Shown: positions 26,740-36,323 of the stretch, one piece after another | Layout: each line of letters opens with the position of its first letter | Position numbering within the stretch: position 1 is the first letter of the stretch | Source: an uncultured bacterium | GTDB lineage: Bacteria > Muiribacteriota > Ozemobacteria > Ozemobacterales > Ozemobacteraceae | DNA length: 64,000 nucleotides | Direction: 5' to 3' | NCBI GenBank assembly: GCA_900317935.1 | Contig: ONIU01000001.1 | Coordinates: 1-64,000, forward strand | Notes under the pieces: model-generated | What the model saw: only the letters and a program-made list of their open reading frames with translations | What the model was told of the DNA's origin: nothing | Database searches by the model: none | Position numbers and translations under genes: made by a program

Positions 26740-28602
26740 TTACTTTAATACAACAAATATAAGCAAACTAGACACTGCATAATATATTAACAAGGCAAAA
26801 ATATCATTACATGACGTAACAAATGGGCCAGAGGCTACAGCTGGGTCTATCTTAAATTTGTTGAATACTATGGGAACAAGAGCTCCATAAGTTGTTGAGA
26901 AGCTCATTGTGCAAAGCATTGCTATTCCAACAGTCATTGAGAGATAAATAGCCTTCATTGCTGGTGGATTTGGTGAAGTAACAATCAGATATTGTGCCCA
27001 AAGGCCAATAACCAAACCGCAGACGGCACCCATAAGAGCACCAGCAGCTATTTCTTTCCAAACCTTTTTAAACACATCTTTAAAAGTAATCTCATTATTT
27101 AGAGACAATGCTCGTATAGCAAGAGTAGAAGCTTGAACACCAGCATTTCCACCCATTCCACAAACTACGGGAACGAAGAAAACCAACACGGCTATGCTTT
27201 CAAAGGAGGCCATAAAGTATTTTAATATTGCACTAGTTACAAAACCAGTACAAAGAGTTATCAATAACCAGGGTAATCTTGATTTACAGGTCTTAAATGG
27301 CGAATCTGTTTCTAATTCTTCATCAGAAGTACCAGCCATCTTCATGATATCTTCGTTGGCTTCTTCTTCCATAACGTCCATGATATCGTCAATGGTGATA
27401 ACCCCTAGAATCTGCTGTTTATCATTAACAACAGGCATAGCTATGTAGTCGTATTTTGAAATCAATGCGGCAACTTCTTCCTGTGGTGTTGCTGCATTAA
27501 CTGATACGATATCTTTTTCCATAACATCAGAAACTAAGGCATTCGGATTAGATGAAATTAAATCTCTGATGGAAATGATACCTTTTAAGCGGTCTTCATT
27601 ATCAAGAACATACATGTAGTAGATGTTTTCTACGTCTGCTGCTACAAGTCTAATATGAGCTATTGCATTAGCAATAGTAAAATCATCATAAATAGAGATA
27701 TATTCGGTGGTCATAATACCACCGGCAGTGAATTCGTCGTGTTCCAAAAGTTTTCTTACATCGCTGGCCTCGTCAAGGTCCATATGATCTAAGATTTCTT
27801 TTGCACGGTCCTGGTCGATATCCTGAAGCAAGTCTGCTGCTTCGTCTGGATCCATTTCTTCAATGATGTCAGAAGCTGTTTCTGTATCCAAATCTTCAAT
27901 AATTTGAATCTGGGTTTCAGAATCAGCTTCTGCGATTGTTTCTGCTGCAACCTCTTCATCAAGATTTTCAATAACAGAAACTCTGTCTTCATCATCTAAG
28001 TCTTCAAGGATATCTGCCAAGTCGGCAGGGTGTAAATTCTGTAAATTATCGGATGTTTCATCTGTTGTAATGGTTTCAAATTCGTCATCAAAACCGATGA
28101 TTTTATCCCATTCTACAATTTCAGGTTGTAAATCCCCTGCAAACCAGGATGCGACTGTTTTTGAAACGTTATATAAACCAGATCTTTTTAATAACGATTT
28201 AAAGCTGATATCAACACCACTAACCTGTATTATTTTATTCTTTTCACAAATAAGGGCTAAATCATTGATTGTTATGTTTTTTACATTTACAGTATCAATA
28301 ACTGTTTTATCCCATAATTCAGTAGCTGTAGGTTTTTTATCATCTTTAACGTATGCAGGTAAATCACTTAAAGCATCTTTTAATTCAAAATCCTTTGGAG
28401 TGAATGTTTTAAAATTATGTAAAGAAGCCAGTTTATTTGTTGAAGAGTCAAAATCATAAACTATAGCTTGTTCAAAGTAAAGTTTGTGATCTCTTAGGGT
28501 TAAAACAAAGTCCGTTATTTTCCCTGATTGTCTGCCTGCTTCACTGTAAACTGGGGCGCCAATTAAATCTGTTAAAAAATAAATGGTCTGTGTCATAATC
28601 AT
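26740..28602 (-). CDS. mgtE: MgtE magnesium transporter with PRC-barrel-like N-domain
   Basis: Mg2+-gated Mg2+ channel of the inner membrane. About 620 residues. Residues 1-170 resemble a PRC-barrel (TIYFLTDLIGAPVYSEAGRQ), 185-290 are the Asp/Glu-rich MgtE N-domain superhelix, 295-425 two CBS domains (TTEYISIYDDF; MEKDIVSVN), and 440-620 five helices with PVVCGMGGNAGVQASTLAIRAL, the pore signature. The acidic N-domain and CBS pair sense cytoplasmic Mg2+. The start is uncertain: GTG 28605, ATG 28602 and ATG 28596 are in frame; AGGA fits 28602 best. An out-of-frame ORF with a much stronger ribosome site overlaps the start (see the 28541-28618 entry). Confidence 0.92.
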   Translation of the reverse strand: MIMTQTIYFLTDLIGAPVYSEAGRQSGKITDFVLTLRDHKLYFEQAIVYDFDSSTNKLASLHNFKTFTPKDFELKDALSDLPAYVKDDKKPTATELWDKTVIDTVNVKNITINDLALICEKNKIIQVSGVDISFKSLLKRSGLYNVSKTVASWFAGDLQPEIVEWDKIIGFDDEFETITTDETSDNLQNLHPADLADILEDLDDEDRVSVIENLDEEVAAETIAEADSETQIQIIEDLDTETASDIIEEMDPDEAADLLQDIDQDRAKEILDHMDLDEASDVRKLLEHDEFTAGGIMTTEYISIYDDFTIANAIAHIRLVAADVENIYYMYVLDNEDRLKGIISIRDLISSNPNALVSDVMEKDIVSVNAATPQEEVAALISKYDYIAMPVVNDKQQILGVITIDDIMDVMEEEANEDIMKMAGTSDEELETDSPFKTCKSRLPWLLITLCTGFVTSAILKYFMASFESIAVLVFFVPVVCGMGGNAGVQASTLAIRALSLNNEITFKDVFKKVWKEIAAGALMGAVCGLVIGLWAQYLIVTSPNPPAMKAIYLSMTVGIAMLCTMSFSTTYGALVPIVFNKFKIDPAVASGPFVTSCNDIFALLIYYAVSSLLIFVVLK

Positions 28603-28618
28603 CACTATCCTGATTCAT
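28541..28618 (-). CDS. Possible Asp-rich leader ORF overlapping mgtE
   Basis: 25 codons from ATG 28618 to TGA 28541, overlapping the beginning of mgtE in another frame. The peptide starts MNQDSDDYDTDHLFF, with five Asp between residues 4 and 11. AAGGAGG (28630-28636) lies 11 bases upstream; it is the best ribosome site in the leader and too far from mgtE to serve it. Known leader peptides of Mg2+ transporters (MgtL type) use acidic or Pro-rich nascent chains that destabilise ribosomes at low Mg2+. By analogy, finishing this ORF would block mgtE initiation and aborting it would free it. It may also be chance; it is short and I cannot test conservation. Confidence 0.35.
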   Translation of the reverse strand: MNQDSDDYDTDHLFFNRFNWRPSLQ

Positions 28619-28711
28619 TTAATTTACGCCCTCCTTTACTTTTTTTAGGATAGCTATTCTACTATTTTGAAAGAAAAATTGCACTAAATTTTACTTAAAT
28701 TTTATTCTGTT

Positions 28712-30469
28712 TTATTCTGTTTGTTTGGGAACGCATTTAGAAACTCTCAAAATATAAGCGTTATTGATAGTTGTTTCAAATATATTATCAGAAGCCAATT
28801 CATCCGGTATTACCGAATTTTGGTAAGGAGCTTTTGTTTTTATATCAAGCATCTGAAATGCTAGATAAAATTTACTTTGGTTTTGGGAAAAGTATTCTTT
28901 AACAACATTGTTTATTTCGGGTTTATTGTAATAGTTATATCCAACTGAACTATAGCCAAAGGGAGTATATAGATTAGGTTTATAGTGAATTAATATGTAT
29001 TGGCTTTTTTCTAGAAAATTTTTTTCTAAAAAACTCTTACAAGTATTGAAGTCTAAATAGGGTAGGGAGTCTTTTATATTTATATAAGACCAACAACCTG
29101 AAAAATATGGAATAATCAGAATAATAAAAAATACATATTTGCAGTAATAAAACTTTTTGCTTATTTCAAAAAGAATGTATACAGCCATTAGGACTAAGAA
29201 AGGTAAAAAGATAATTCCAAGTCTGTTGATAACAGGATTAGTTAAGTCTATCCAACTGTAAATGAATCTAATAAGAGCATGGAGCAGATAGAAGGTAAAA
29301 ACAGAGAACCAAAAGATTTTATGCGAAAAATGTTCTTTATTGTCTATTTGTTGTTTTTCGTCATATATTGGCTTATTAAAAAAAAGTTTATATATAAACA
29401 TAATAAAACCAATTACAGCTAAATAGCTTAGAATATAATTAATACCGTAATTACTGTTTCCTGAAAAATAGAAGGATAATGCTTTCTGGGTATTTATTAA
29501 AATCCAATTGATTCCAAAGCCTCCTTCTAAGCTGTCTACTTGCCAGGATTCAGCATTGTTGGTTATTAGTCTTAACCATGCAGGAGCTACTAATAATAGA
29601 GGGAAGATTATAAAATTATAACTAAGTTTTGAATATTCTTTTCTAGGTAGGACCAAGAACACTAGTGGTAAGGCTATAAATAGAGCCAGAACGGATTCGT
29701 AACGGCTTTGAGCCAAGAGAGGAACAAAGAGTAATAAAGTTTCAGACCTTGTTGCGTCAGGATTTTTTATAAAATTATATAAACAAATAAAGAATATAAG
29801 AGAACAAAGCATATTAAATATTTCGAACCCGCCAGAATTTGTGTATCTGATAAATAATGGATATGATGCTAAAAATATTATTCCGCTGATTCCCCAGTAT
29901 TTACCCCAGAATAGTTGAATAAGATAATAAAGCAGGATTAGCGATAAAAAACCAGATAAAAAGTTTAATATGAATGCATTTTCGGGCCGGTATCCTGTTA
30001 AAAAGTGAATTATAGATATTAAATATGGGAAAAGGGCTGGTCTTTTATCTAAAACAGCAGCAAGAATTATTTTGCTTCCATTTGAGTATTCAAGCACAGA
30101 GTGAGTAGTGTAGCATTCCTGGGCTTCATATAGATTTTGGGAATCTGAAAGCAAATTAATCTCATCGGCAAAAATGCGAAATTCTGGTTTGCAAAAGTAT
30201 GTTGAAACTGTCATTAAGAGGAATGCTACTATTATAGCAATTCGATGATTATAAAGAAAGGTTTTTGCTTTGTTGATAGACTCTTTTGGGCTGTTAGAAT
30301 CAGAGGAATAAACTCTTAATACTGAGATAATCCATAAAATAATATTTATAGTCAGAAACCAAAAAACATAATCTTTGTAGAATTCCAGCATTTTTAAATT
30401 ATCAAAAGCAAAGAATCCAAACCAAAGAGCAAAGATTCCTGATATGGCAAAAAGAATCATTATGTTCAA
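28712..30469 (-). CDS. PMT/ArnT-like polytopic glycosyltransferase, paralog 3
   Basis: 585 residues, about twelve helices. Acidic pair D102-E103 in FRIFADEINLLSDSQNLYE, third-loop SGGFEIFNMLCSLIF, and LAQSRYESVLALF shared with paralog 2. C-terminal soluble tail ends RVSKCVPKQ, like KISKCYPK of paralog 2. Start is probably TTG at 30469, with AGGA 9 bases before it; ATG 30460 is an alternative. An extended -10 (TGATATAAT) lies upstream. It reads toward mgtE (110 bases apart). Putative lipid-linked-sugar transferase; substrate unknown. Confidence 0.75.
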   Translation of the reverse strand: MNIMILFAISGIFALWFGFFAFDNLKMLEFYKDYVFWFLTINIILWIISVLRVYSSDSNSPKESINKAKTFLYNHRIAIIVAFLLMTVSTYFCKPEFRIFADEINLLSDSQNLYEAQECYTTHSVLEYSNGSKIILAAVLDKRPALFPYLISIIHFLTGYRPENAFILNFLSGFLSLILLYYLIQLFWGKYWGISGIIFLASYPLFIRYTNSGGFEIFNMLCSLIFFICLYNFIKNPDATRSETLLLFVPLLAQSRYESVLALFIALPLVFLVLPRKEYSKLSYNFIIFPLLLVAPAWLRLITNNAESWQVDSLEGGFGINWILINTQKALSFYFSGNSNYGINYILSYLAVIGFIMFIYKLFFNKPIYDEKQQIDNKEHFSHKIFWFSVFTFYLLHALIRFIYSWIDLTNPVINRLGIIFLPFLVLMAVYILFEISKKFYYCKYVFFIILIIPYFSGCWSYINIKDSLPYLDFNTCKSFLEKNFLEKSQYILIHYKPNLYTPFGYSSVGYNYYNKPEINNVVKEYFSQNQSKFYLAFQMLDIKTKAPYQNSVIPDELASDNIFETTINNAYILRVSKCVPKQTE

Positions 30470-30617
30470 AATATAGCATCCTATAAATGACTTAATACAG
30501 CAAAAATAATTATATCACAAATACATCCTTGCTACTGTCAATTCATACCAATTGGGTTGACTTCTATAAATATCTTTATATTTTTATGATTAAACCATTT
30601 GGAATCAGAGAAGTAAA

Positions 30618-31601
30618 ATGACTAATTATCGAAAATTACATATAATAGCTATATTGTTATCATTTTGTTTTACCTTGATTATGCCAGCTTATTTGTGTGC
30701 TGAAGAAACCGAAGAAATGGAAGAAAAGGCTATAATTAGTCAAAGCACAGGCAATAATGTTTCTTCTCCTATATCTAAAGATTCAAGCACATATAAAATT
30801 TTGGTTGGATTAAGTGTTGTCTCAGGTATAATAATCTTAATTGCATTAAGAAATATGATTTTAAGCATATTTGCTTATTTGTTTGTAATCTCTTCTTTTA
30901 TTTGGACTGGTTATTCGGCCATACTGCTTTTTGGCAGAAAAGATTTGGAATTATTGGATTTTGCTTCCTTGGGCTCTGGGATTTTATTGATAATTATATC
31001 TTGTGTTGTTCTGCATCTTGTAAATGGTAATCCTACAGGCAGTAGCATGAAAAGCAGTAGTTCAGATTCGGTATCCTCTTCGAAAAGCGAATATGATTTA
31101 TTGTTGAAGCGGGCAAAAGTCGCTTTCATAACAATGAAAAATGAGGTCAGCCGCGGCAAATTAGATAAAACTTCAGTTTTTACTAGTGATGAATTATATG
31201 AACAGTTATCTATATCTTTGGATGCAATGAAAGCAGAAAAGTATCAGATTTGTTTTGATGACTTAAGAGTAAAAAAGATTACTGTGAAGAAGAAGGCTGT
31301 AGAAAACCATATGAATAATCTTTATATAGAGGTTGTCGCTTCTGCTACACGTTATAAAACAGATTTAGAGAATAAAAATATTATTGAAGGCAGCCAGGCT
31401 AATGGAGATTTTACAGAGATTTTATGTTTTTCAAGAAAAGCAGGCTGCAATGTTGCTAAAAAAGGTCTTATAGAAGGAGTCTGCCCTAGATGTGGCAATC
31501 CTATAAATGGAAAACGAACAAATACATGTAGCAAATGTAAAAACGAACTTCGTTCAGGAGAATTTGATGTAATTCTTACAGGTATTTCTTATCCTGATTA
31601 A
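30618..31601 (+). CDS. Membrane protein with Tim44-like domain and zinc ribbon
   Basis: 327 residues. A signal peptide (1-28) is followed by a short Glu/Ser-rich loop and two or three helices (about 60-135), a Ser-rich linker, then a Tim44/TtcA-like soluble domain (155-300) and a zinc ribbon whose ligands are in VCPRCGNP and TCSKCKNEL, ending LRSGEFDVILTGI. The pattern of a Tim44-like fold closing with CPxCG...CxxCxxxLxSGxFD is common in bacterial envelope proteins, often found near surface-polymer genes; no function is established. TTGACT lies at the start of the leader with a poor -10. It converges on the phosphonate operon. Confidence 0.7.
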   Translation: MTNYRKLHIIAILLSFCFTLIMPAYLCAEETEEMEEKAIISQSTGNNVSSPISKDSSTYKILVGLSVVSGIIILIALRNMILSIFAYLFVISSFIWTGYSAILLFGRKDLELLDFASLGSGILLIIISCVVLHLVNGNPTGSSMKSSSSDSVSSSKSEYDLLLKRAKVAFITMKNEVSRGKLDKTSVFTSDELYEQLSISLDAMKAEKYQICFDDLRVKKITVKKKAVENHMNNLYIEVVASATRYKTDLENKNIIEGSQANGDFTEILCFSRKAGCNVAKKGLIEGVCPRCGNPINGKRTNTCSKCKNELRSGEFDVILTGISYPD

Positions 31602-31637
31602 AAAGAGTTTATTTTCTAGCCAAAATATTAAATAATA

Positions 31638-33437
31638 TTAATTTGAGTTATTAATAAGATAAAAACCATCTTCGATATTGCTGTTTAAAAGAGCAAGATT
31701 ATCTTTGGGTTCGATAGTTGAAAGTACTGGTGAATCCCAACATTGTGCTACTCCCTTTGGAGGAATTAGTATATTTAAGCCGGAATGAGTAATAAATGTT
31801 CTCATCGGTATTGGAACTAATGGCTTGATTCCATCAATAATAAACTCTTTTGCAGAATATGCCAGATTGAAATTCCATAAAAATAAAAATAAAGAAAAGA
31901 ATAATAAAACGGATTTTAGTCTTTTATTTAAAGTTAAATCTGGATAGGCTGTTTTTAATATTAATATACTCGTAGTGAAAAGTATAACAAATAATCCGTT
32001 GGCAAATCTCGGACATGGAGCTAAGCAAAACCAGAAAACTATAGAGCATATTTCAATAAGAAGCAGATAAAAAAGCATATCAGGTTTCTTTAATGACTCT
32101 TTATTTTTGATTGCTGATATAAACCATATTATCAATAACGCTAATGATAGAGTTGAAAGTGTTATGGAACCAATTCCCCAGTTGTTTACTGTAGAAGGGA
32201 ATAAAAGCAGAGTAATGATTATCTCAAAATTATCAAACCAGTTTTCGCCAGCATAGATTTCTTTGTCGTAAAAGTTTCTTTTTAGCCACAATGATATCCA
32301 GGCATAGTTTTTTAAAATTGGGGAATTAATATCAAAAGTAGTTTCGCAGCTTCTTGAACCCGCATAAACATTGTTTTCCATTTTATTCGCTAAATCTTTT
32401 GGAACAGTCCATTGAAAGTTAATTTTGCCAATAGAAGAAGGAAAAAGAGGATAGCCTGTTTGTATGTAACCTCTTATAAACCAAATGAGGAAAAAGCTAC
32501 CGATAAAAATGAAAGTCCTAGATAATTGTTTCTTTTCAAAGGATTCAAATTTATATTTGTAATTAAATGCTGCAGTAACTATTCCAAGACCTGCAGCATA
32601 AAAGATATTGCTTAATTTAATTGTAATCAGTATGGCACATAAAATAGCTGCAAAAGAGATAAAACCAAGTCTGTCTTTGCTTTGCGGGTAATAATGGAAT
32701 GCTTCTAAGATGTATCTGAAACTGACAATCTGAATTAAAGTAGAGGCCATATCTGGAGTTGGGCTTGATATCCAATGGTAAGGCATAGGAATAAAGAAAA
32801 ATAGAGCAACAAGAAGCAAATCAATTATTGTTCCGTTTAATATCATACCAACAAAGAATAGTGCATATAAAAAGCTGTTGCTGACATGAAAAGCGTAACC
32901 ATTAAGAAATGGATGAAAGTTTAATGAAGCGCAGTATAGGAAGAAAGTCTGATTGAAACCTAATCTGGAATGAAGATTTCCTATTCCTTTAATGATATGA
33001 AACTCATTGTTCCATCTAATTGAATTCAAGTGATACAAACCAGTATCAAAATTGGTTGGAACTTGTATTGCTATAGCAGAAGCTGCGAATAGGGTTAAAA
33101 GTATTACAATAATATTTTTTCTGCCTATTGATTTAATAAATTCAGGCAATTTCTTTGTATATTTTAGAAAGAAATAAATTATCCCCGGAAAATAGAATAG
33201 GCAGCTTGCAAAAGCATTTATAGGTAAAAATAGATGATATATTGAAAAAAAGAAAATACAGAAAGCAAAACCAAGCCAGATTTTTGCTGTAATTCCTTTA
33301 ATACCTGTTATTCTTAATTTTAAAAGTTTAGAAAAGAATCTGCCCCAAACAAAGGAAGATATAGCAAGCAAAAGCCAACAAAGCATAATCAAAGCAACGC
33401 TGAACATAAAACTGCTAATGTTTATAGAAAGGTTCAT
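31638..33437 (-). CDS. LIC_10190-like polytopic membrane protein, paralog 1
   Basis: 599 residues, about thirteen helices. Conserved loops: FDTGLYHLNSIRWNNEFHI, GIGNLHSRLGFNQTFFLY and, near the C-terminus, a CWDSPVLSTIEP motif. I recall this pattern from uncharacterised membrane proteins of the LIC_10190 type, which sit in surface-glycan clusters and look like GT-C transferases or polymerases. The D-T-G-x-Y-H loop could play the role of the acidic first loop in GT-C enzymes. Last gene of the operon, 57 bases after YidC chimera 2. A paralog is at 44621. No experimental function known to me. Confidence 0.65.
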   Translation of the reverse strand: MNLSINISSFMFSVALIMLCWLLLAISSFVWGRFFSKLLKLRITGIKGITAKIWLGFAFCIFFFSIYHLFLPINAFASCLFYFPGIIYFFLKYTKKLPEFIKSIGRKNIIVILLTLFAASAIAIQVPTNFDTGLYHLNSIRWNNEFHIIKGIGNLHSRLGFNQTFFLYCASLNFHPFLNGYAFHVSNSFLYALFFVGMILNGTIIDLLLVALFFFIPMPYHWISSPTPDMASTLIQIVSFRYILEAFHYYPQSKDRLGFISFAAILCAILITIKLSNIFYAAGLGIVTAAFNYKYKFESFEKKQLSRTFIFIGSFFLIWFIRGYIQTGYPLFPSSIGKINFQWTVPKDLANKMENNVYAGSRSCETTFDINSPILKNYAWISLWLKRNFYDKEIYAGENWFDNFEIIITLLLFPSTVNNWGIGSITLSTLSLALLIIWFISAIKNKESLKKPDMLFYLLLIEICSIVFWFCLAPCPRFANGLFVILFTTSILILKTAYPDLTLNKRLKSVLLFFSLFLFLWNFNLAYSAKEFIIDGIKPLVPIPMRTFITHSGLNILIPPKGVAQCWDSPVLSTIEPKDNLALLNSNIEDGFYLINNSN

Positions 33438-33494
33438 AAAAAATTATTGTGAATTAGTAATTCCAGGAATGAAAAGTAGTTTATTGTTTTCATT

Positions 33495-36287
33495 CTAATC
33501 TTCTCTTTTATAAAAGACATCCTTCCAATTTGATTTGTTGAATATATCTCCTTTAACGTTTTTTATTATTGGATTTTTATCTAATATTACTCGATTTGAA
33601 GTAAAATGAGAAGCATTCCAAAAACGTGTGTTTTGATATATATCAGCGCCATTAGATTTTCCATCTATTGATAAAGTTTTTCCTGTAAAAGGATTTTTTG
33701 CTTCGGCAATTATGTCTCTTGTCGCAATATAAGGGACATCAGCGTTGGTCATAAAGGTATCATTTATTTTTATAGCATGATTTTGATTAAAGTCTTTTAC
33801 CATTAATAATGGATTAAAAGGTATTGCATTCCAATTTTGAAAATCTGTTAAATCCGGTAGTCTTATAAAGATATTACCGTGGTCAGAAACCATAATAATC
33901 CTGCTATTATCATAAACACCGGATTCTTTAAGATATTCTAAGTATTTGCCTATTATTAGAATAGAAGCCATTGCAGTATGATAAGCCTGAAATGTTTTTT
34001 CATCGCCAAACTTATCCAAACCTATATTTGTTATATTTTTAGTATATTCATAATTTGGATATTGCAGATAGTGCATATTATGAGGCAAATCATTGTTTAT
34101 AAGAGTAAATGTATTGCCTGATGGAATTATCTTTGTAATATTCTTTATATATAATAAAGCAGAATATGCGCTGATAAAAGAATATTCAGAAGCATAAAAT
34201 TCTGAAGAAGTTTTTGTTTCATAATTGGTATTGTGTTTTAATGATAATAAATAGTATCCATCGTTGTATATATATTCCTTAATAGGTTTTGCTGCTATAT
34301 TAAAGAAAGAATATACATATAATTTTCTTTTAACCAGATTAATGTATTTTTCTCTATTTTCGTCATCTGTTATCATTTGGAATTCTTTATTGTACTTTCC
34401 TGCCATTTTTATATAATTTAGCCCTCTAGAATTATATATATTTTGGAAATTATCATCTTTATAAAAACGCATTTTAAGATCAAAATCTCCAACAGGATCT
34501 ACTACGGTAGAGCTATAATTATTTTTTTTAAATAGTGTTGGGAGCATTAAAGATGCTTCAAGCCATTTCTCAGAGAAATTCCTATCATCTTTATCTAAGG
34601 CATAAGGTGTGTATTCATAACCACCAACAAGAGGCGGATAACCTAACACTGTGCCATGATAGTAGGATACTGTATTAGGATATGATACAAATCCGGTATA
34701 TATTTTTCTTAATTCAGGTTTTTCTTCTAGGATTATAGGAATAAAAGCACCTACAAAACGGTCAAGAAATATTATTATTACATTTTTCCCTGTTTTAGAT
34801 AATTCTATTTTATCAAAAATTTTTCCCATAACATTTTCTTGGGTAAGATTTTTGATTCTTTTGATTCCATCATAAAATTCAAAAATATAAATGGTTGAAA
34901 TAATTGATTCTGTTATTAAAAGCGTCAATATTATAAAAGTAAAAGGTTTTATATAATTCTTTTTAAAAATAAATACAACAGATGTGATTATTGCTATAAA
35001 TGCGCATAGATTTAGTATCTGAGACATTGAATCCTCAAAATACTCTTTAATAATAACATCGTTATCAAATATTAAATTAGTGTTTATTGTTCCAATATTA
35101 TTTCCAAAACTAATAAAATTAAAAACAGAAAAGATATAGATAGAAGCAAGAATAATAATGTAGTATATACGATAATTCTTTTTTATTAAGAAATAGATAG
35201 CTGCTCCCCAAAACAAATATAATCCAGAAAGGCATAATAGGTTTTCTGAAATTGATTTAATAAAGTCTTTTGAAATATCGTAATAAATTATAAAAGAAGA
35301 TATATCACTGTTTAATAAACCGATTGGTATTATTAAACCTTGCAAAATAACAAAACCTAAGGAGCTAAATATGAATATTCTTGGTATATACTCGTTTGAT
35401 ATATTCATAAATATATCATTTTTATTCAAGATTTCTTTTCTTATATAATTAAATAACAGGTATATTATTGCAACTATAATTGCTAAAAACGCAGCTGTAT
35501 AAAGTATGAGACTTATAAAAGGCCAATAATCATTAGAAGCAGGATAGTAATTAACAATTAAATTAAGGCAATAAACGATTAACGCGAAGGAAAACATTAT
35601 CCAACCAAATTTTTTAGGGTTAGAATCCATATATTTATTCTTTAATAAATATAAAAAGTTGTTGTTTGTCCAATACAGAACGAGAGCTGATGGAGAATCA
35701 TATAATAGTATTAGGAAAATGAAAGCAAAAGTATACGGCTGGATACGTTCTTTGAATCCATTTGTTTTTAAATATATTTCGCAAGAGAATATATTTATTA
35801 ATGTCATTAAAATAGGTAATCCATTGATATTTAAGCCGCATATATTTAAAAGCATATCTGGTTCTGACAAATCTTTCAAAATAAAACAACTATAACCCTT
35901 AAGCAACTCTAAATTTGAAAAGAAATGGAAAGCAGCAATAAAAAATGGTATTTGAAGCAATAGACTGAAGGAATTTCTCAAAGCCATAATTGGGTTATAA
36001 TTGTGTTGGCGATAGAGAGTTTGAAGTAAAAAGAATTGTTCATCGCCTTTAAAATTTTTCTTTATCTTTTCTACATAAGGTTTTATTTTAGAGTATTTTT
36101 CATCTTCTTCTTTACGAATTTTATCTGCTCTACAGTAAAAAGGTAAACATAGCAAAGATACAATAAAACTGATAGCAATTATCGCAAATCCTATATTAAA
36201 TTCAAAGACATAGAAAAGTAATGAAAATAAATTTTCGATTATATATTCTAGTGGAGAAATGATGAAGTTGTATAATACTGTCGTCAC
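33495..36287 (-). CDS. YidC/Oxa1 domain fused to a sulfatase/LtaS-like phosphotransferase, copy 2
   Basis: 930 residues, same architecture as the copy at 8063. YidC-like part 1-220 (ISPLEYIIENLF, LYRQHNYNPIMALRN, LLLQIPFFIAAFHFF, SPSALVLYWTNNNFLYLLK) with Ser44 at the place of the insertase groove Arg. A middle membrane block runs from about 225 to 475. The catalytic domain has NVIIIFLDRFVGAF, candidate nucleophile Thr in GTVLGYPPLVGG, NDLPHNMHYLQYP and VSDHGN. Start is GTG at 36287. It lies 36 bases after copy 3 and shares long stretches of DNA similarity with it, so the pair arose by tandem duplication. Placed in the AEP operon; likely an envelope head-group transferase. Confidence 0.8.
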   Translation of the reverse strand: MTTVLYNFIISPLEYIIENLFSLLFYVFEFNIGFAIIAISFIVSLLCLPFYCRADKIRKEEDEKYSKIKPYVEKIKKNFKGDEQFFLLQTLYRQHNYNPIMALRNSFSLLLQIPFFIAAFHFFSNLELLKGYSCFILKDLSEPDMLLNICGLNINGLPILMTLINIFSCEIYLKTNGFKERIQPYTFAFIFLILLYDSPSALVLYWTNNNFLYLLKNKYMDSNPKKFGWIMFSFALIVYCLNLIVNYYPASNDYWPFISLILYTAAFLAIIVAIIYLLFNYIRKEILNKNDIFMNISNEYIPRIFIFSSLGFVILQGLIIPIGLLNSDISSFIIYYDISKDFIKSISENLLCLSGLYLFWGAAIYFLIKKNYRIYYIIILASIYIFSVFNFISFGNNIGTINTNLIFDNDVIIKEYFEDSMSQILNLCAFIAIITSVVFIFKKNYIKPFTFIILTLLITESIISTIYIFEFYDGIKRIKNLTQENVMGKIFDKIELSKTGKNVIIIFLDRFVGAFIPIILEEKPELRKIYTGFVSYPNTVSYYHGTVLGYPPLVGGYEYTPYALDKDDRNFSEKWLEASLMLPTLFKKNNYSSTVVDPVGDFDLKMRFYKDDNFQNIYNSRGLNYIKMAGKYNKEFQMITDDENREKYINLVKRKLYVYSFFNIAAKPIKEYIYNDGYYLLSLKHNTNYETKTSSEFYASEYSFISAYSALLYIKNITKIIPSGNTFTLINNDLPHNMHYLQYPNYEYTKNITNIGLDKFGDEKTFQAYHTAMASILIIGKYLEYLKESGVYDNSRIIMVSDHGNIFIRLPDLTDFQNWNAIPFNPLLMVKDFNQNHAIKINDTFMTNADVPYIATRDIIAEAKNPFTGKTLSIDGKSNGADIYQNTRFWNASHFTSNRVILDKNPIIKNVKGDIFNKSNWKDVFYKRED

Positions 36288-36323
36288 TGTTAATTACCTT
36301 TTGATATCCTATAAAACTTAGCT

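Noticed and set aside
28603-28711. M-box or ykoK riboswitch before mgtE
   Set aside because: The 107-base leader is too short and lacks the conserved stems; the overlapping ORF is the more plausible control.
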